A DNA stretch of 64,000 nucleotides from Pseudomonas sp. LS.1a (GTDB lineage Bacteria > Pseudomonadota > Gammaproteobacteria > Pseudomonadales > Pseudomonadaceae), in the NCBI RefSeq assembly GCF_022533585.1, contig NZ_CP092827.1, positions 559,001-623,000 on the forward strand, read 5' to 3'. The notes under the pieces were generated by a model. That model did no database searches, was not told the DNA's origin, and saw nothing but the letters and a program-made list of their open reading frames with translations. Positions 9,824-18,525 of this stretch are shown here, in pieces. The stretch's first letter is position 1, and each line of letters starts with the position of its first letter. Position numbers and translations under genes: made by a program.

Positions 9824-9910
9824 GGCGACTGTCTCGGTGGCATTCAGAACGGCGCGACACTAGCAGAGCGGGGCGGGGGGAGCAAACTTCCGGCAGCCTG
9901 AGGTTGGACT

Positions 9911-10010
9911 TGCGGCCTCTTCGCGGGTAAACCCGCTCCCACAGGTACTGCGCAGGTTTCAAACCTGCGCGGTCCCTGTGGGAGCGGGTTTACCCGCGAA
10001 TGGGCCGCAA
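9911..10010. repeat. REP pair (cgcgggtaaacccgctcc class)
   Basis: Two inverted REPs between ribB (stop at 10030) and the xseB start. A further short inverted repeat, gcgcaggtttcaaacctgcgc, forms the loop between them. Confidence 0.9.
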
Positions 10011-10029
10011 AGCGGCCCCGTGCGGTGGA

Positions 10030-10680
10030 TCAGGCTGGCTCTGCTTCCCGCTCCAGCATGGCCTCACGGTACCGCGCCAGTTCCTCGATGGTCAGCACCG
10101 GCAAATTGTACTGCCGCGCATACACCGCCACCTGCTCGCCACGGGCCATCGTGCCATCGGGGTTCATCAGTTCGCACAGCACCGCCGCCGGGCGCAACCC
10201 GGCCAGGCGCGCCAGGTCCACCGAGCCTTCGGTGTGGCCACGGCGGGTCAGCACCCCGCCATTGCGGGCGCGCAGCGGGAACACATGCCCCGGGCTGACG
10301 ATATGGCGCTGCTCCGCGGTGGAGCGCAGTGCCGCGCTTATGGTAGTGATGCGGTCCTGGGCGGAAACCCCGGTAGTGATACCTTCCGCCGCCTCGATGG
10401 TGACGGTGAAGCCGGTGCCATGGCGGGCCTGGTTGTTCTGCACCATGGGTGCCAGTTGCAGTTCGTCGACGGTGGCCTCGTCCAGGCACAGGCAGACGAT
10501 GCCGCTGCAATCGCGAATCATCATGGCCATGGTCTGCAGCGAGATGTTCTCGGCGGCGGCGATGATGTCCGCTTCGTCCTCGCGGTCGTCGTCGTCGAGC
10601 AGCAGCACAGGGCGCCCGGCCTTGAAGGCGGCGATGGCGGCGCTGACATTGGGGAATTGCGGGTGGTGCATGGTGGACAT
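10030..10680 (-). CDS. ribB: 3,4-dihydroxy-2-butanone 4-phosphate synthase (stand-alone, riboswitch-controlled)
   Basis: A second DHBP synthase of 216 residues without a cyclohydrolase half. The catalytic acidic loop is DDDDREDEADI, which keeps Arg, both Glu and Asp of the family RENEGD loop. HGTGFTVTIEAAEGITTG, SPGHVFPLRARNGG and RRGHTEGSVDLARLAG follow. The start is the ATG preceded by GAGGAG. An FMN riboswitch lies between 10764 and 10896, so this copy is likely the one that answers to flavin shortage, whereas ribBA sits in a housekeeping operon. Confidence 0.95.
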   Translation of the reverse strand: MSTMHHPQFPNVSAAIAAFKAGRPVLLLDDDDREDEADIIAAAENISLQTMAMMIRDCSGIVCLCLDEATVDELQLAPMVQNNQARHGTGFTVTIEAAEGITTGVSAQDRITTISAALRSTAEQRHIVSPGHVFPLRARNGGVLTRRGHTEGSVDLARLAGLRPAAVLCELMNPDGTMARGEQVAVYARQYNLPVLTIEELARYREAMLEREAEPA

Positions 10681-10734
10681 GAAACGCTCCTCGTGAATGA
10701 TCGATGAACGTCTCGGGGCGAACAAAATGCGCGC

Positions 10735-10759
10735 GCAGGGGCGCCCGGATGGCCCCTGC
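10735..10759 (-). terminator. Expression-platform hairpin of the FMN riboswitch
   Basis: On the minus strand GCAGGGGC (8 bp) pairs with GCCCCTGC across a 9-base loop, a few bases after the aptamer. A moderately U-rich stretch (attttgtt) follows about six bases later. It could be an intrinsic terminator or could act on the ribB leader by another fold. The weak U-tract keeps this open. Confidence 0.6.
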
Positions 10760-10763
10760 CTGA

Positions 10764-10896
10764 CGCCTTCTTTCATCCGGACTATGACCGTCGGCTCTGG
10801 AGTCTCACCAGATCTGCTGACCCCCGGCATGGCCGGGGCGCTCGCGGGCTCATCTTTCGATTTACCGCCGGTGGGGACTTTCACCCCGCCCTGAAG
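10764..10896 (-). promoter_or_regulatory. FMN riboswitch (RFN element)
   Basis: Read on the minus strand, the leader of ribB contains the conserved RFN blocks in order: cttcagggcggggtgaaa, gtccccaccggcggtaa, agcccgcgagcg, a species-variable hairpin (ccccggccatgccgggg), gatctggtgagactccagag, and ccgacggtcatagtccgg followed by atgaaagaag. The six-helix aptamer is complete. FMN binding is expected to switch off ribB. Confidence 0.97.
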
Positions 10897-10993
10897 ACCG
10901 GCCAAGCATACAGCACATTGCCACCCCACTGGCAACCCGCGGCCCTACGACCTTTGGCGGTATCATGCCGGTATGCATTCGAGGAACAGCCCC

Positions 10994-12199
10994 ATGAACA
11001 TTCTCCAGGTCGCCGGCGGCAAGCCGGTCAAGTTGTGGACCGATGGCGTACCTGTCGAAGACGACGCCCGCAAGCAACTGCTCAACACGGCCAGGATGCC
11101 GTTCATCTTCAAGCACCTGGCAGTGATGCCCGACGTGCACCTGGGCAAGGGCTCGACCATCGGCAGCGTCATTCCCACCGTTGGCGCGATCATCCCCGCC
11201 GCGGTCGGTGTGGACATCGGCTGCGGCATGATCGCCGCGCGCACGTCGCTGCACGCCCGCGACCTGCCGGACAACCTGCATGGCCTGCGCAGTGCCATCG
11301 AACACGCCGTGCCACACGGCAAGACCTTCGGCAAACGTGACCAGGGCGCCTGGGCCGATGTGCCAGCCAAGGCGGACAAGGCCTGGGGGCAACTGGCCGG
11401 GCGCTTCAAGGCCATCACTGACAAGTACCCGCGGCTGGAGAAGACCAATAACCGCCATCACCTGGGGACGCTGGGCGGTGGCAACCATTTCATCGAGGTG
11501 TGCCTGGACGAGGCCGACCGCGTCTGGTTCATGTTGCACAGCGGCTCCCGGGGCGTGGGCAATGCCATTGGCAACCTGTTCATCGAACTGGCCCAGGCCG
11601 ACATGCGCCAGCACCTGGCCAACCTGCCGGACAAGGACCTGGCGTACTTCGAGGAAGGCAGCCGCCATTTCGCCGACTACGTCGAAGCGGTGGAGTGGGC
11701 GCAGGACTACGCCAGGCAGAACCGCGAGCTGATGATGCTGGCGGTGGTCGGTGCGGCGCGCAAGGCGCTGGGCAAACCGTTCGAGGCCAGCCTGGAAGCG
11801 GTGAACTGCCACCACAACTATGTGCAGCGCGAGCAGCATTTTGGCCGAGAGGTGCTGGTGACGCGCAAGGGCGCGGTGTCGGCGCAGAAGGGGCAGCTGG
11901 GCATCATTCCAGGTTCCATGGGGGCCAAGAGCTTCATCGTACGGGGGCTGGGCAACGAGGAAGCGTTCTGTTCCTGCAGCCATGGTGCCGGCCGGTTGAT
12001 GAGCCGGACCAAGGCCAAGAGCCGCTTCACCGTGGAAGACCAGCGGCGGGCCACGGCGCATGTGGAATGCCGCAAGGACAAGGAGGTAATCGACGAGATA
12101 CCCATGGCCTACAAGGACATCGATGCGGTGATGCGCGCGCAGCAGGAACTGGTGGAGGTGGTGCACACCTTGCGGCAGGTGGTGTGTGTGAAGGGCTGA
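10994..12199 (+). CDS. rtcB: RtcB-type RNA ligase
   Basis: Joins RNA 2',3'-cyclic phosphate (or 3'-phosphate) ends to 5'-OH ends, using GTP and Mn. The ATG at 10994 has GAGGAAC upstream and gives 401 residues, MNILQVAGGKPVKLW. Metal and guanylylation motifs are present: PDVHLGKG, VGVDIGCGM (Cys ligand), GTLGGGNHFIE, HSGSRGVGN and SHGAGRLMSRTKAK. It lies in isolation: no RtcR regulator, rtcA or archease gene is next to it. Confidence 0.96.
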   Translation: MNILQVAGGKPVKLWTDGVPVEDDARKQLLNTARMPFIFKHLAVMPDVHLGKGSTIGSVIPTVGAIIPAAVGVDIGCGMIAARTSLHARDLPDNLHGLRSAIEHAVPHGKTFGKRDQGAWADVPAKADKAWGQLAGRFKAITDKYPRLEKTNNRHHLGTLGGGNHFIEVCLDEADRVWFMLHSGSRGVGNAIGNLFIELAQADMRQHLANLPDKDLAYFEEGSRHFADYVEAVEWAQDYARQNRELMMLAVVGAARKALGKPFEASLEAVNCHHNYVQREQHFGREVLVTRKGAVSAQKGQLGIIPGSMGAKSFIVRGLGNEEAFCSCSHGAGRLMSRTKAKSRFTVEDQRRATAHVECRKDKEVIDEIPMAYKDIDAVMRAQQELVEVVHTLRQVVCVKG

Positions 12200-12337
12200 C
12201 AGGTTTACCGCGACATCCCCTCAATCGCGCCGGTAATAATCAGATTTTTCCCGTTGCGCGTAGGGCGTTGCTGAAATAGCTTCCTAGCGCCCTTGAGCCA
12301 TTGCGGTGGTGTTCCTGGCGGCCTAGTGTGGCCCTGT

Positions 12338-12558
12338 CGTTGGCAAATCAGCGACCGGGCCTGCAAGCCCGCTCAGAGAACGATTACCGATCACCAATAG
12401 CCAATGGCATGCCATTGCGCGCGCTTGATGGTGGCTGCGTACGGGAGGTTTTCGAACCTGCCGGTTTCGTTCTCTGCCGGTCTTGCAGACCTGTACGTGG
12501 TCGCCACCCATCACACTGCAGGTAATGAGTGGCGGTTCTAGCCAGTCAATTCAGAACC
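12338..12558 (+). ncRNA. Strongly structured intergenic/leader element, possible cis RNA
   Basis: Between rtcB and a small ORF the DNA holds a nested set of inverted repeats. GGCCTGCAAG (12358-12367) pairs with CTTGCAGACC (12482-12491). CAGAGAACGA (12374-12383) pairs with TCGTTCTCTG (12467-12476). Inside lie the perfect palindrome CAATGGCATGCCATTG (12402-12417) and the hairpin GGTTTTCGAACC. Downstream come CGCCAC/GTGGCG (12502-12534) and GGTTCT/AGAACC (12534-12558), ending five bases before an ATG. I know no named family that fits. The remaining bases 12200-12337 show nothing. Confidence 0.45.
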
Positions 12559-12563
12559 TCACC

Positions 12564-12695
12564 ATGCTTAAGATTGTTCCCGATCCACCCCACGTTATTC
12601 ATTCCCTTGAAGACACCCTGATCCAGGCCACGGACTATGCGCTGTGTGTTGCGACCGTTGTGCCTCAGGCCATTGAGACTCGGACTTTGCACTGA
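12564..12695 (+). CDS. Short hypothetical protein, possibly truncated
   Basis: A 43-residue ORF beginning MLKIVPDPPHVIHSLED. The opening resembles small Pseudomonas proteins of the DUF6124/DUF3077-associated type that often start MxKIVPDPP and run to about 100 residues; that link is from memory. If correct, the protein is cut short here, and a REP pair begins 25 bases after the stop. No clear ribosome-binding site is seen, only TCAGAACCTCACC before the ATG, itself part of a hairpin. Confidence 0.4.
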   Translation: MLKIVPDPPHVIHSLEDTLIQATDYALCVATVVPQAIETRTLH

Positions 12696-12720
12696 GGCTT
12701 GAGTGATGTGTTGTCTGGGC

Positions 12721-12816
12721 TGGCCTCTTCGCGGGTAAACCCGCTCCCACAGGATCTCCACAGGCCTTGAGGTAGATGCAGTACCTGTGGGAGCGGGTTC
12801 ACCCGCGAAAGGGCCC
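12721..12816. repeat. REP pair (cgcgggtaaacccgctcc class)
   Basis: Inverted pair between the short ORF and the DUF3077-like gene; the second copy has the variant arm gcgggttcacccgcg. Confidence 0.9.
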
Positions 12817-12851
12817 GTCCAGGCAGTCGAGAATTTTCAGGGGATTCAAAA

Positions 12852-13115
12852 ATGACCACAGAAGACACCCAATTCACCGTCGGCAAAACCACCTTCTACC
12901 AGGGCGAAAACGGCACCCACCCGCTGTTCCGCATCGAGCCCGGCATCCCCTGCCGCGATGCCCGCGAGCAGTCCTCAGAGTTGATGGGCTATGTCCGGGA
13001 ACTGACCATCACCGGCCTGATGGATGAGAAACCGATGATGATCTGGGCTGCGCACTACCTGAGTGCGATGGCCAAGGCGCTGATGGATGATGCTGAGTTG
13101 GGCATGAAGCAGTGA
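12852..13115 (+). CDS. DUF3077-like small protein
   Basis: 87 residues, MTTEDTQFTVGKTTF..., with the DUF3077-type core FRIEPGIPCRDAREQSSELMG followed by a predicted helix rich in Ala and Met (AAHYLSAMAKALMDD). Members are short cytoplasmic Pseudomonas proteins of unknown role, commonly found as small paralogous sets. The gene starts some 15 bases after a REP; GGGGATTCAAAA before the ATG is a weak ribosome site. Confidence 0.75.
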   Translation: MTTEDTQFTVGKTTFYQGENGTHPLFRIEPGIPCRDAREQSSELMGYVRELTITGLMDEKPMMIWAAHYLSAMAKALMDDAELGMKQ

Positions 13116-13185
13116 GTGTTTGCTTTCAGGTCTCATAGGCGCTGCAAACCTGTCGGTATACACCTGTTGGCCCGCGAAGCTGCCT

Positions 13186-13863
13186 TCAGTCTTTATGCAT
13201 GTGCTGCTTGCCATCGCGATGAGTATGCGCCTTTGAATGCCCCTCATCATGATGGCCTGCGCCCGAGGCCTGCTCGCCATGGTGGTCAGGCACGTTGTCG
13301 CCGTGCTGGCCTTCATGGTTGTGCATTTCACTTTCGCCACCACCATGCTGGTGGCCGCCACTGGCCGTGACCATTGTCTTGTACTGTTGGGCGTTCAACT
13401 GGGGTAGCTGATCCAGGAAGGCGACGATGCCCCAGATGTATTCATCACCCATGCTTTTGCCCCAGGCCGGCATGCCGGAGGCCTTGATGCCGTGCTTGAT
13501 GATCCAGAACGCAGCCGCAGGGTCGCCACTGATCCCGCTCCTGGCAAGGTTGGGGGGTGATGGATACAGAGCCTGGCTGAGCTCGGTGTTCTCGACGCCA
13601 GGGGCGAGGTGGCAACCGATGCACATGGCATTGTAGTTACCGGCGCCAGTACGAATCAGCGCTTCATCTTTCAGGTCTGGCACCTCGATGTCCCTGGCCC
13701 GCACTGCGATCGAACGCTCCCGTGCCATGGCCAGAAAGGCATGCACGGCGGGGAAATGGGGATCATCGGCTCCGACATTGACCAGGCCGGAGTACGCGGC
13801 ACCCAGCACGGCCACACTGGCCACTGCGCCTGCTGCAACAAGCGTTGTTATTGTTTTTTTCAT
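13186..13863 (-). CDS. Class I c-type cytochrome with His-rich tail, in copper cluster
   Basis: 225 residues: signal peptide (about 1-22), haem motif CIGCH at 81-85, and a likely axial Met in KASGMPAWG near 133. After residue 165 there is an unusual tail with more than fifteen His residues (GGHQHGGG, HNHEGQHGD, HRDGKQHMHKD). The family is a periplasmic monohaem electron carrier. The tail, and the position ten bases after copB, suggest a link to copper handling. The tail is low-complexity and may bind Cu or other metals. Confidence 0.85.
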   Translation of the reverse strand: MKKTITTLVAAGAVASVAVLGAAYSGLVNVGADDPHFPAVHAFLAMARERSIAVRARDIEVPDLKDEALIRTGAGNYNAMCIGCHLAPGVENTELSQALYPSPPNLARSGISGDPAAAFWIIKHGIKASGMPAWGKSMGDEYIWGIVAFLDQLPQLNAQQYKTMVTASGGHQHGGGESEMHNHEGQHGDNVPDHHGEQASGAGHHDEGHSKAHTHRDGKQHMHKD

Positions 13864-13872
13864 GTCTGGCTC

Positions 13873-14835
13873 TCAAAACCACAGGCGAATACCGGCCACG
13901 AAACGCGCTTCATCCACATCACCACCCTCGTCGCGGATGAAATCGGCGGTTTTGCCGTAGGAGCGGTTCCAGGTGACGCCGATGTAGGGGGCGAACTGGC
14001 GGACAATTTCATAGCGCAGGCGCAGCCCGACTTCGGTATTGGCCAGGCCGGAGCCCACGCCGCGCCCAGGGTCGTTCTTGCCATAGAAATTGGCTTCAGC
14101 GGTTGGCTGCAGGATCAGGCGGTTGGTCAGCAGAATGTCGTAGTCGCCTTCCAGGCGCGCGGCAGTCTGGCCGTTCTCACCAATGAACGCAGTGGCTTCG
14201 GCCTCGAAGTCGTAAAGTGCCATGCCCTGGATACCGAACGCCGCCCAGGTCTGGGGAGATTCAGGCTTGAAATCCTGGCGCACCCCGGCAACCACATCCC
14301 ACCATGGGCTGATCGAGCGGCCGTACAGCAGCTGCAATTCGGCATCCTCGGTGACACCGTTGGTGCGTTCACCTTCGGAGCGGATCCACAGACGGTTGAT
14401 ATCGCCGCCTATCCAGCCAGAAGCATCCCAGGCCAGCGTGCTGCCTTCATCGGCATCCTGGTACTCGAGCTGATCCAGCAGGAAGAAGCTGTTGATCGCA
14501 CTGTCGTGCATCTGATGCCCGCCCAACGGCGGGAAGGCCGCCTGGCGGTCGGCATCGGTCAGCACCGGGATCGGGGTACGGCTGGTCGTCGGCGTATCCG
14601 CCGAGCCGTGGTTCATTTTCGAATGGTCCATCGCTCCATGGTTCATGGCTCCATGGTCCATAGCCCCATGATCCATGGTGCCGTGGTCCATGCCCTGCAT
14701 GCTGCCATGATCCATCTTGCCGTGGTCCATCGTCGAATGGTCCATTTCTTCAGCGGCGAAGCTGTGCGCAGCCCCCAGCACGCCGAGCGAAACGGTCAAT
14801 GCCAGCAGCGATGGTCGTGCCAGGCTATTGAGCAT
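13873..14835 (-). CDS. copB: Copper resistance outer-membrane protein CopB
   Basis: 320 residues with a signal peptide (about 1-27, ending HSFA). A Met/His segment (repeats of MDHG, MNHG and MDHS, residues about 30-80) precedes a beta-barrel-like CopB domain with [34 protein letters not shown] and a C-terminal aromatic end (RLWF). The start ATG ending at 14835 has GGCAGGGAAAG before it and overlaps the upstream reading frame by eleven bases. It follows copA and the small repeat protein in one operon. Confidence 0.93.
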   Translation of the reverse strand: MLNSLARPSLLALTVSLGVLGAAHSFAAEEMDHSTMDHGKMDHGSMQGMDHGTMDHGAMDHGAMNHGAMDHSKMNHGSADTPTTSRTPIPVLTDADRQAAFPPLGGHQMHDSAINSFFLLDQLEYQDADEGSTLAWDASGWIGGDINRLWIRSEGERTNGVTEDAELQLLYGRSISPWWDVVAGVRQDFKPESPQTWAAFGIQGMALYDFEAEATAFIGENGQTAARLEGDYDILLTNRLILQPTAEANFYGKNDPGRGVGSGLANTEVGLRLRYEIVRQFAPYIGVTWNRSYGKTADFIRDEGGDVDEARFVAGIRLWF

Positions 14836-15148
14836 CTTTCCCTGCCTTAGCTTTATCGCTGCCATGCGATTGCATCATCTTGCCGTGGTCCATGCCTTGC
14901 ATCGAGCCATGGTCCATACCTTTCATCGAGCCATGGTCCATACCTTTCATCGAGCCGTGATCCATCCCTTTCATGGCGCCGTGATCCATGCCCTTCATCG
15001 CACCATGGTCCATGCCTTGGGCGCCCTTGGCTTTTGCGGCATCGGCAGGCTGCTCGCCGTCGGACCATGATGACGGGGCATAAACGGCAAACAGGCCGGC
15101 CATTGCAGCAGAAAGGAAAAACGCGCTTCGTTTCATTGGTTTGCTCAT
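14825..15148 (-). CDS. Small periplasmic Met/His-repeat protein between copA and copB
   Basis: 107 residues starting [18 protein letters not shown], with a signal peptide to about residue 30. The mature part is almost wholly six near-identical eight-residue units of GMDHG(A/S)MK. A Cu(I)/Ag(I)-binding sink or shuttle in the periplasm is inferred from the Met/His content; I recognise no named family. It starts 15 bases after the copA stop and overlaps copB by eleven bases. The same unit occurs in CopA and CopB. Confidence 0.75.
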   Translation of the reverse strand: MSKPMKRSAFFLSAAMAGLFAVYAPSSWSDGEQPADAAKAKGAQGMDHGAMKGMDHGAMKGMDHGSMKGMDHGSMKGMDHGSMQGMDHGKMMQSHGSDKAKAGKDAQ

Positions 15149-15162
15149 CTCGGATCTCCAGT

Positions 15163-16932
15163 TCATTCGTCCACACGGACTTCGCGGAACATGCCCATTT
15201 CCATGTGGAACAGCAGGTGACAGTGATAGGCCCAACGTCCTAAAGCATCTGCAGTGACGCGGTAGCTTCGTTTTGAGCCAGGCGGCATGTCGATCGTGTG
15301 TTTGCGCACCATGAAGTTGCCGTTCTCATCCTCCAGGTCGCTCCACATGCCATGCAGGTGGATGGGGTGAGTCATCATGGTGTCGTTGACCAGGGTGATG
15401 CGCAGGCGCTCGCCATACTTGAGGCGCAATGGCTCGGCATCGGAAAACTTGATGCCGTCAAAGGACCAGGCGAACTTTTCCATGTGGCCGGTGAGGTGCA
15501 GCTCGATTGTGCGACCTGGCGCGCGGCCGTCCGGGTCCGGGAAGGTGCTGCGCAGGTCCGCATAGGTCAGCACACGGCGGCCGTTGTCACGCAGCCCGAT
15601 GCCCGGATCGCCCAGTTTTGGCGTAGGGGTCATCGTCTGCATGTCGACCAGGGGGTTGTTGGTCTCGGATTCTGGGTGGCTCTGCATGGCCGCGTTGGCG
15701 CCAGCCATGTTGCCATGGTCCATGCCGGCCATGCTGCCGTGGTCCATGCCAGCCATGTCGCCGTGATCCATGCCAGCCATGCTGCCGTGGTCCATTCCAC
15801 CCATACCGCCATGGTCCATGCCCATATCGCTCATGGAAATGATCGGCCGTGGATCGACAGCTGGAACAGGGGCTTGCAAGCCTTCGCGAACAGCCAGGGT
15901 GCCCCTGGAATACCCGGTGCGGTCCATGGATTGAGCGAAAATGGTGTAAGCCTGCTCGTTCTCGGGCTCGACAATGACGTCGTAGGTTTCGGCAACGGCG
16001 ATGCGGAACTCGTCGACCGAAACGGGCTTTACATGCTGCCCATCCGCCGCGACAACCGTCATCTTCAGGCCGGGAATTCGCACATCGAAATACGTCATGG
16101 CCGAGCCGTTGATGAAGCGCAGGCGGATTTTCTCGCCCGGCTTGAACACGCCCGTCCAGTTACCGTCCGGGGCCTGGCCGTTCATCAGGTAGGTGTAGGT
16201 GTAACCGCTCACGTCGGCGAGATCGGTGGGGCTCATCTTCATCTCGGCCCACATCTTGCGGTCGGCTACCGCAGCGGACCAGCCCATTTCGCTCACGTCG
16301 TTGACGAAATCACCCACCGTGCGCTTGTGGTAGTTGTAATAGTCGGACTGCTTCTTGAGCTTGGACAGCACCCGGGCAGGGTCTTCATCCGTCCAGTCGC
16401 TGAGCATGACCACATAGTCTCGGTCATAGGTGAATGGCTCAGGCTCTTTTGCATCGATGACCAGGGCGCCGTACACCCCGATCTGCTCCTGGAAACCGGA
16501 GTGGCTGTGGTACCAGTAGGTGCCGTTCTGCTGGACCTTGAACCTGTACTCGTACATGCCGTCGGGGGCGATGCCATGAAAGCTCAGGCCCGGTACGCCG
16601 TCCATGTTCGCCGGCAGGATGATGCCGTGCCAGTGAATGGAGGTGTCCTGCTGCAAGCGGTTGCGCACACGCAGCGTGACGGTATCGCCTTCGCGCCAGC
16701 GCAGAATGGGCCCGGGTATGGAGCCGTTGATGGCCATTGCTGTGCGCGCAGCGCCGGTAATGTTGACCGGCAGCTCACCGATGTAGAGGTCGAAGTCGGT
16801 GCCGCTCAGCACATTCGGTTGGCCGGGGCTGGTCACGGCCCAGACCGGCGTGCGCCACATGCCCAGCCCGCCAAGTAGTCCGGTAGCGGCCAGGCCTTTG
16901 ACGAAGGAGCGTCTGGTGGTTTTGCTTTGCAT
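15163..16932 (-). CDS. copA: Multicopper oxidase CopA
   Basis: 589-residue periplasmic copper-oxidising protein. The N-terminus carries a twin-arginine signal (TRRSFVKGL, residues 6-14). The type 1-3 copper ligands are visible in order: [34 protein letters not shown] and [14 protein letters not shown]. Between the cupredoxin domains lies a Met-rich insert with five copies of GMDHGxM (about 385-430), the pattern found in plasmid and chromosomal CopA proteins. It is first in the operon. A candidate CopR box lies about 130 bases upstream. Confidence 0.97.
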   Translation of the reverse strand: MQSKTTRRSFVKGLAATGLLGGLGMWRTPVWAVTSPGQPNVLSGTDFDLYIGELPVNITGAARTAMAINGSIPGPILRWREGDTVTLRVRNRLQQDTSIHWHGIILPANMDGVPGLSFHGIAPDGMYEYRFKVQQNGTYWYHSHSGFQEQIGVYGALVIDAKEPEPFTYDRDYVVMLSDWTDEDPARVLSKLKKQSDYYNYHKRTVGDFVNDVSEMGWSAAVADRKMWAEMKMSPTDLADVSGYTYTYLMNGQAPDGNWTGVFKPGEKIRLRFINGSAMTYFDVRIPGLKMTVVAADGQHVKPVSVDEFRIAVAETYDVIVEPENEQAYTIFAQSMDRTGYSRGTLAVREGLQAPVPAVDPRPIISMSDMGMDHGGMGGMDHGSMAGMDHGDMAGMDHGSMAGMDHGNMAGANAAMQSHPESETNNPLVDMQTMTPTPKLGDPGIGLRDNGRRVLTYADLRSTFPDPDGRAPGRTIELHLTGHMEKFAWSFDGIKFSDAEPLRLKYGERLRITLVNDTMMTHPIHLHGMWSDLEDENGNFMVRKHTIDMPPGSKRSYRVTADALGRWAYHCHLLFHMEMGMFREVRVDE

Positions 16933-17060
16933 GCCGTTGCGTCCAGTCAGTCGAAAAGTTGCTGGTATTCAGGCGGGTGAATGCCCAGCGTGTGGGTCGA
17001 GAAGCCCCACAATCTTCCTTCACGCTAGCTGATCTGCGCTGTCAGCTGGCTGAGCTTCAG

Positions 17061-17076
17061 ATTACTTTTCTGTCAG
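17061..17076 (-). promoter_or_regulatory. Candidate CopR/CusR operator of the copper operon
   Basis: The minus strand reads CTGACAGAAAAGTAAT, close to the interrupted repeat bound by CopR/CusR-type response regulators (roughly CTKACAN5GTAAT). The flanking 16933-17060 has only a weak promoter-like sequence. No copRS genes are in the window. Confidence 0.5.
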
Positions 17077-17112
17077 CTTGCGGTGGGTCAAATTCAGTAA
17101 GCGCGCCGCGCA

Positions 17113-17276
17113 CCCTGTGGGAGCGGGTTCACCCGCGAAGAATGCGACGCGATATATGGCACCGGCTATGCCGGTGTTCGCGGGTAAACCCGCTCCCACA
17201 AGGCCCCTGCTAATTCAATGAGTTATGTGCAGTCCTGTGGGAGCGGGCGTGCCTGCGAAGGGCTGCAAAGCAGCCC
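17113..17276. repeat. Three REP elements between copA and the export operon
   Basis: An inverted pair (gcgggttcacccgcg / gcgggtaaacccgct) with the internal stem ggcaccggctatgccggtg, followed by a third single REP with arm gcgggcgtgcctgcg. With the copA promoter region this accounts for the gap 16933-17328. Confidence 0.88.
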
Positions 17277-17328
17277 CAGTAAAGCCTGTAGAAATCTTCC
17301 TGCAGCGTACGGCTCATTGGCCTGGCCG

Positions 17329-18525
17329 CTACTCACTGCGCAGCGCCGCCACCGGATGCAGGCGGGCGGCCCGCAATGCCGGAGCCAGGCCGGCGAGAAC
17401 CCCCAGCACCGCCGCCAGCAGCAGCGCCAGTAGCAGAAACAGCGGATGCAGCGCCAAGGGCAGGCTCGGCATGGCCAGGTGCAGTAGCCCGAGCAGCAGG
17501 CCCATCAACAGCAGGCCAAGCAAGCCACCGGCCAGGGACAGCAGCGTCGCTTCGGCGAGAAACAGCCCGAGCACCTGCCGCGGGCTGGCGCCAATCGCCC
17601 GCAACAGGCCGATTTCCGCCGTGCGCTCGCCCACAGCGGTCGTCATGATGGTGAGAATGCCGACCGCGCCAACCAACAGCGAAATACCCCCCAAGGCACC
17701 GATGGCCAGGCTCAGGGTGCCGAGCACGCGGTTGAAGCTGCGCAGCATGTCATCCTGGGTGGTCAGGCTGAAGTCCTCCGCGCCGTGCCGTTCGCCAAGC
17801 ACCTCGCGAATCTGCCGGCTCAACGCCTTTGAAGTGGTGCCTGCGCCGAACACTACATGGGCTTTGACCACCCCGGTGCGGTTGAACAGGCTTTGCGCCC
17901 AATCCACCGGGATGTAGGCGATATCGTCGAGGTTGAAACCGAGCAACTGGCCCTTCTTTTCCATCACGCCGATCACCCGGAAACGCACGCCGCCGACGCG
18001 AATCAACTCGCCCAGCGGATTGCGCGCACCGAACAGCTCGGCACGCAGCTGATGGCCGAGCACCACATAGGGCGGCGAACGACCGTCACGGGCCGCGGGC
18101 AGGAACTCGCCCAGGCTCAGCTGCATGCGCCAGGCCTGTGCCAATTGATGGCCACCACCGAGAATGTCGCTGCGCCGGCTCAGCTGGCCGAACTGGACAT
18201 CCCCGCTACCCTGAATGATCGGCACAGCCGCCTCGACATGCGGCAAGCGCCGCAGGGCATCGGTGTCACTGATGGTCAGTGGCCGTACGCTGCCGAGCAG
18301 GCCGCCGAGGCCGCTGGTCTGGGTCTTGCCCGGGCGCACGGTGATGATCCGCGTACCGAACTGCGAGAAGTTCTCCAGCACATAGCCGCGCACGCCCTCG
18401 CCGATGGCCGTGAGCAGCGCCACGGCGGCTATGCCGATCGCTACCCCGAGCAGGGTCAGCAGGCTGCGCAAGGGGCGGCAGGTCAGCGCCGAGCTGGTCA
18501 GCCGGAGACCATCTTGCCAGCGCAT
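17329..18525 (-). CDS. MacB-like ABC exporter permease (second)
   Basis: 398 residues with a MacB/FtsX topology. One N-terminal membrane helix (about 19-42) is followed by a large periplasmic core domain, then three C-terminal helices separated by ERTAEIGLLRAIGASPRQV and ending AARLHPVAALRSE. It lacks a fused ATPase, as in LolCE-like systems. The start ATG shares one base with the stop of the other permease. It is last in a four-gene operon and its substrate is unknown. Confidence 0.88.
   Translation of the reverse strand: MRWQDGLRLTSSALTCRPLRSLLTLLGVAIGIAAVALLTAIGEGVRGYVLENFSQFGTRIITVRPGKTQTSGLGGLLGSVRPLTISDTDALRRLPHVEAAVPIIQGSGDVQFGQLSRRSDILGGGHQLAQAWRMQLSLGEFLPAARDGRSPPYVVLGHQLRAELFGARNPLGELIRVGGVRFRVIGVMEKKGQLLGFNLDDIAYIPVDWAQSLFNRTGVVKAHVVFGAGTTSKALSRQIREVLGERHGAEDFSLTTQDDMLRSFNRVLGTLSLAIGALGGISLLVGAVGILTIMTTAVGERTAEIGLLRAIGASPRQVLGLFLAEATLLSLAGGLLGLLLMGLLLGLLHLAMPSLPLALHPLFLLLALLLAAVLGVLAGLAPALRAARLHPVAALRSE

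Noticed and set aside
9684..9962. Minus-strand ORF overlapping xseB and REPs
   Set aside because: REP and xseB out-of-frame reading; no ribosome site or domain.
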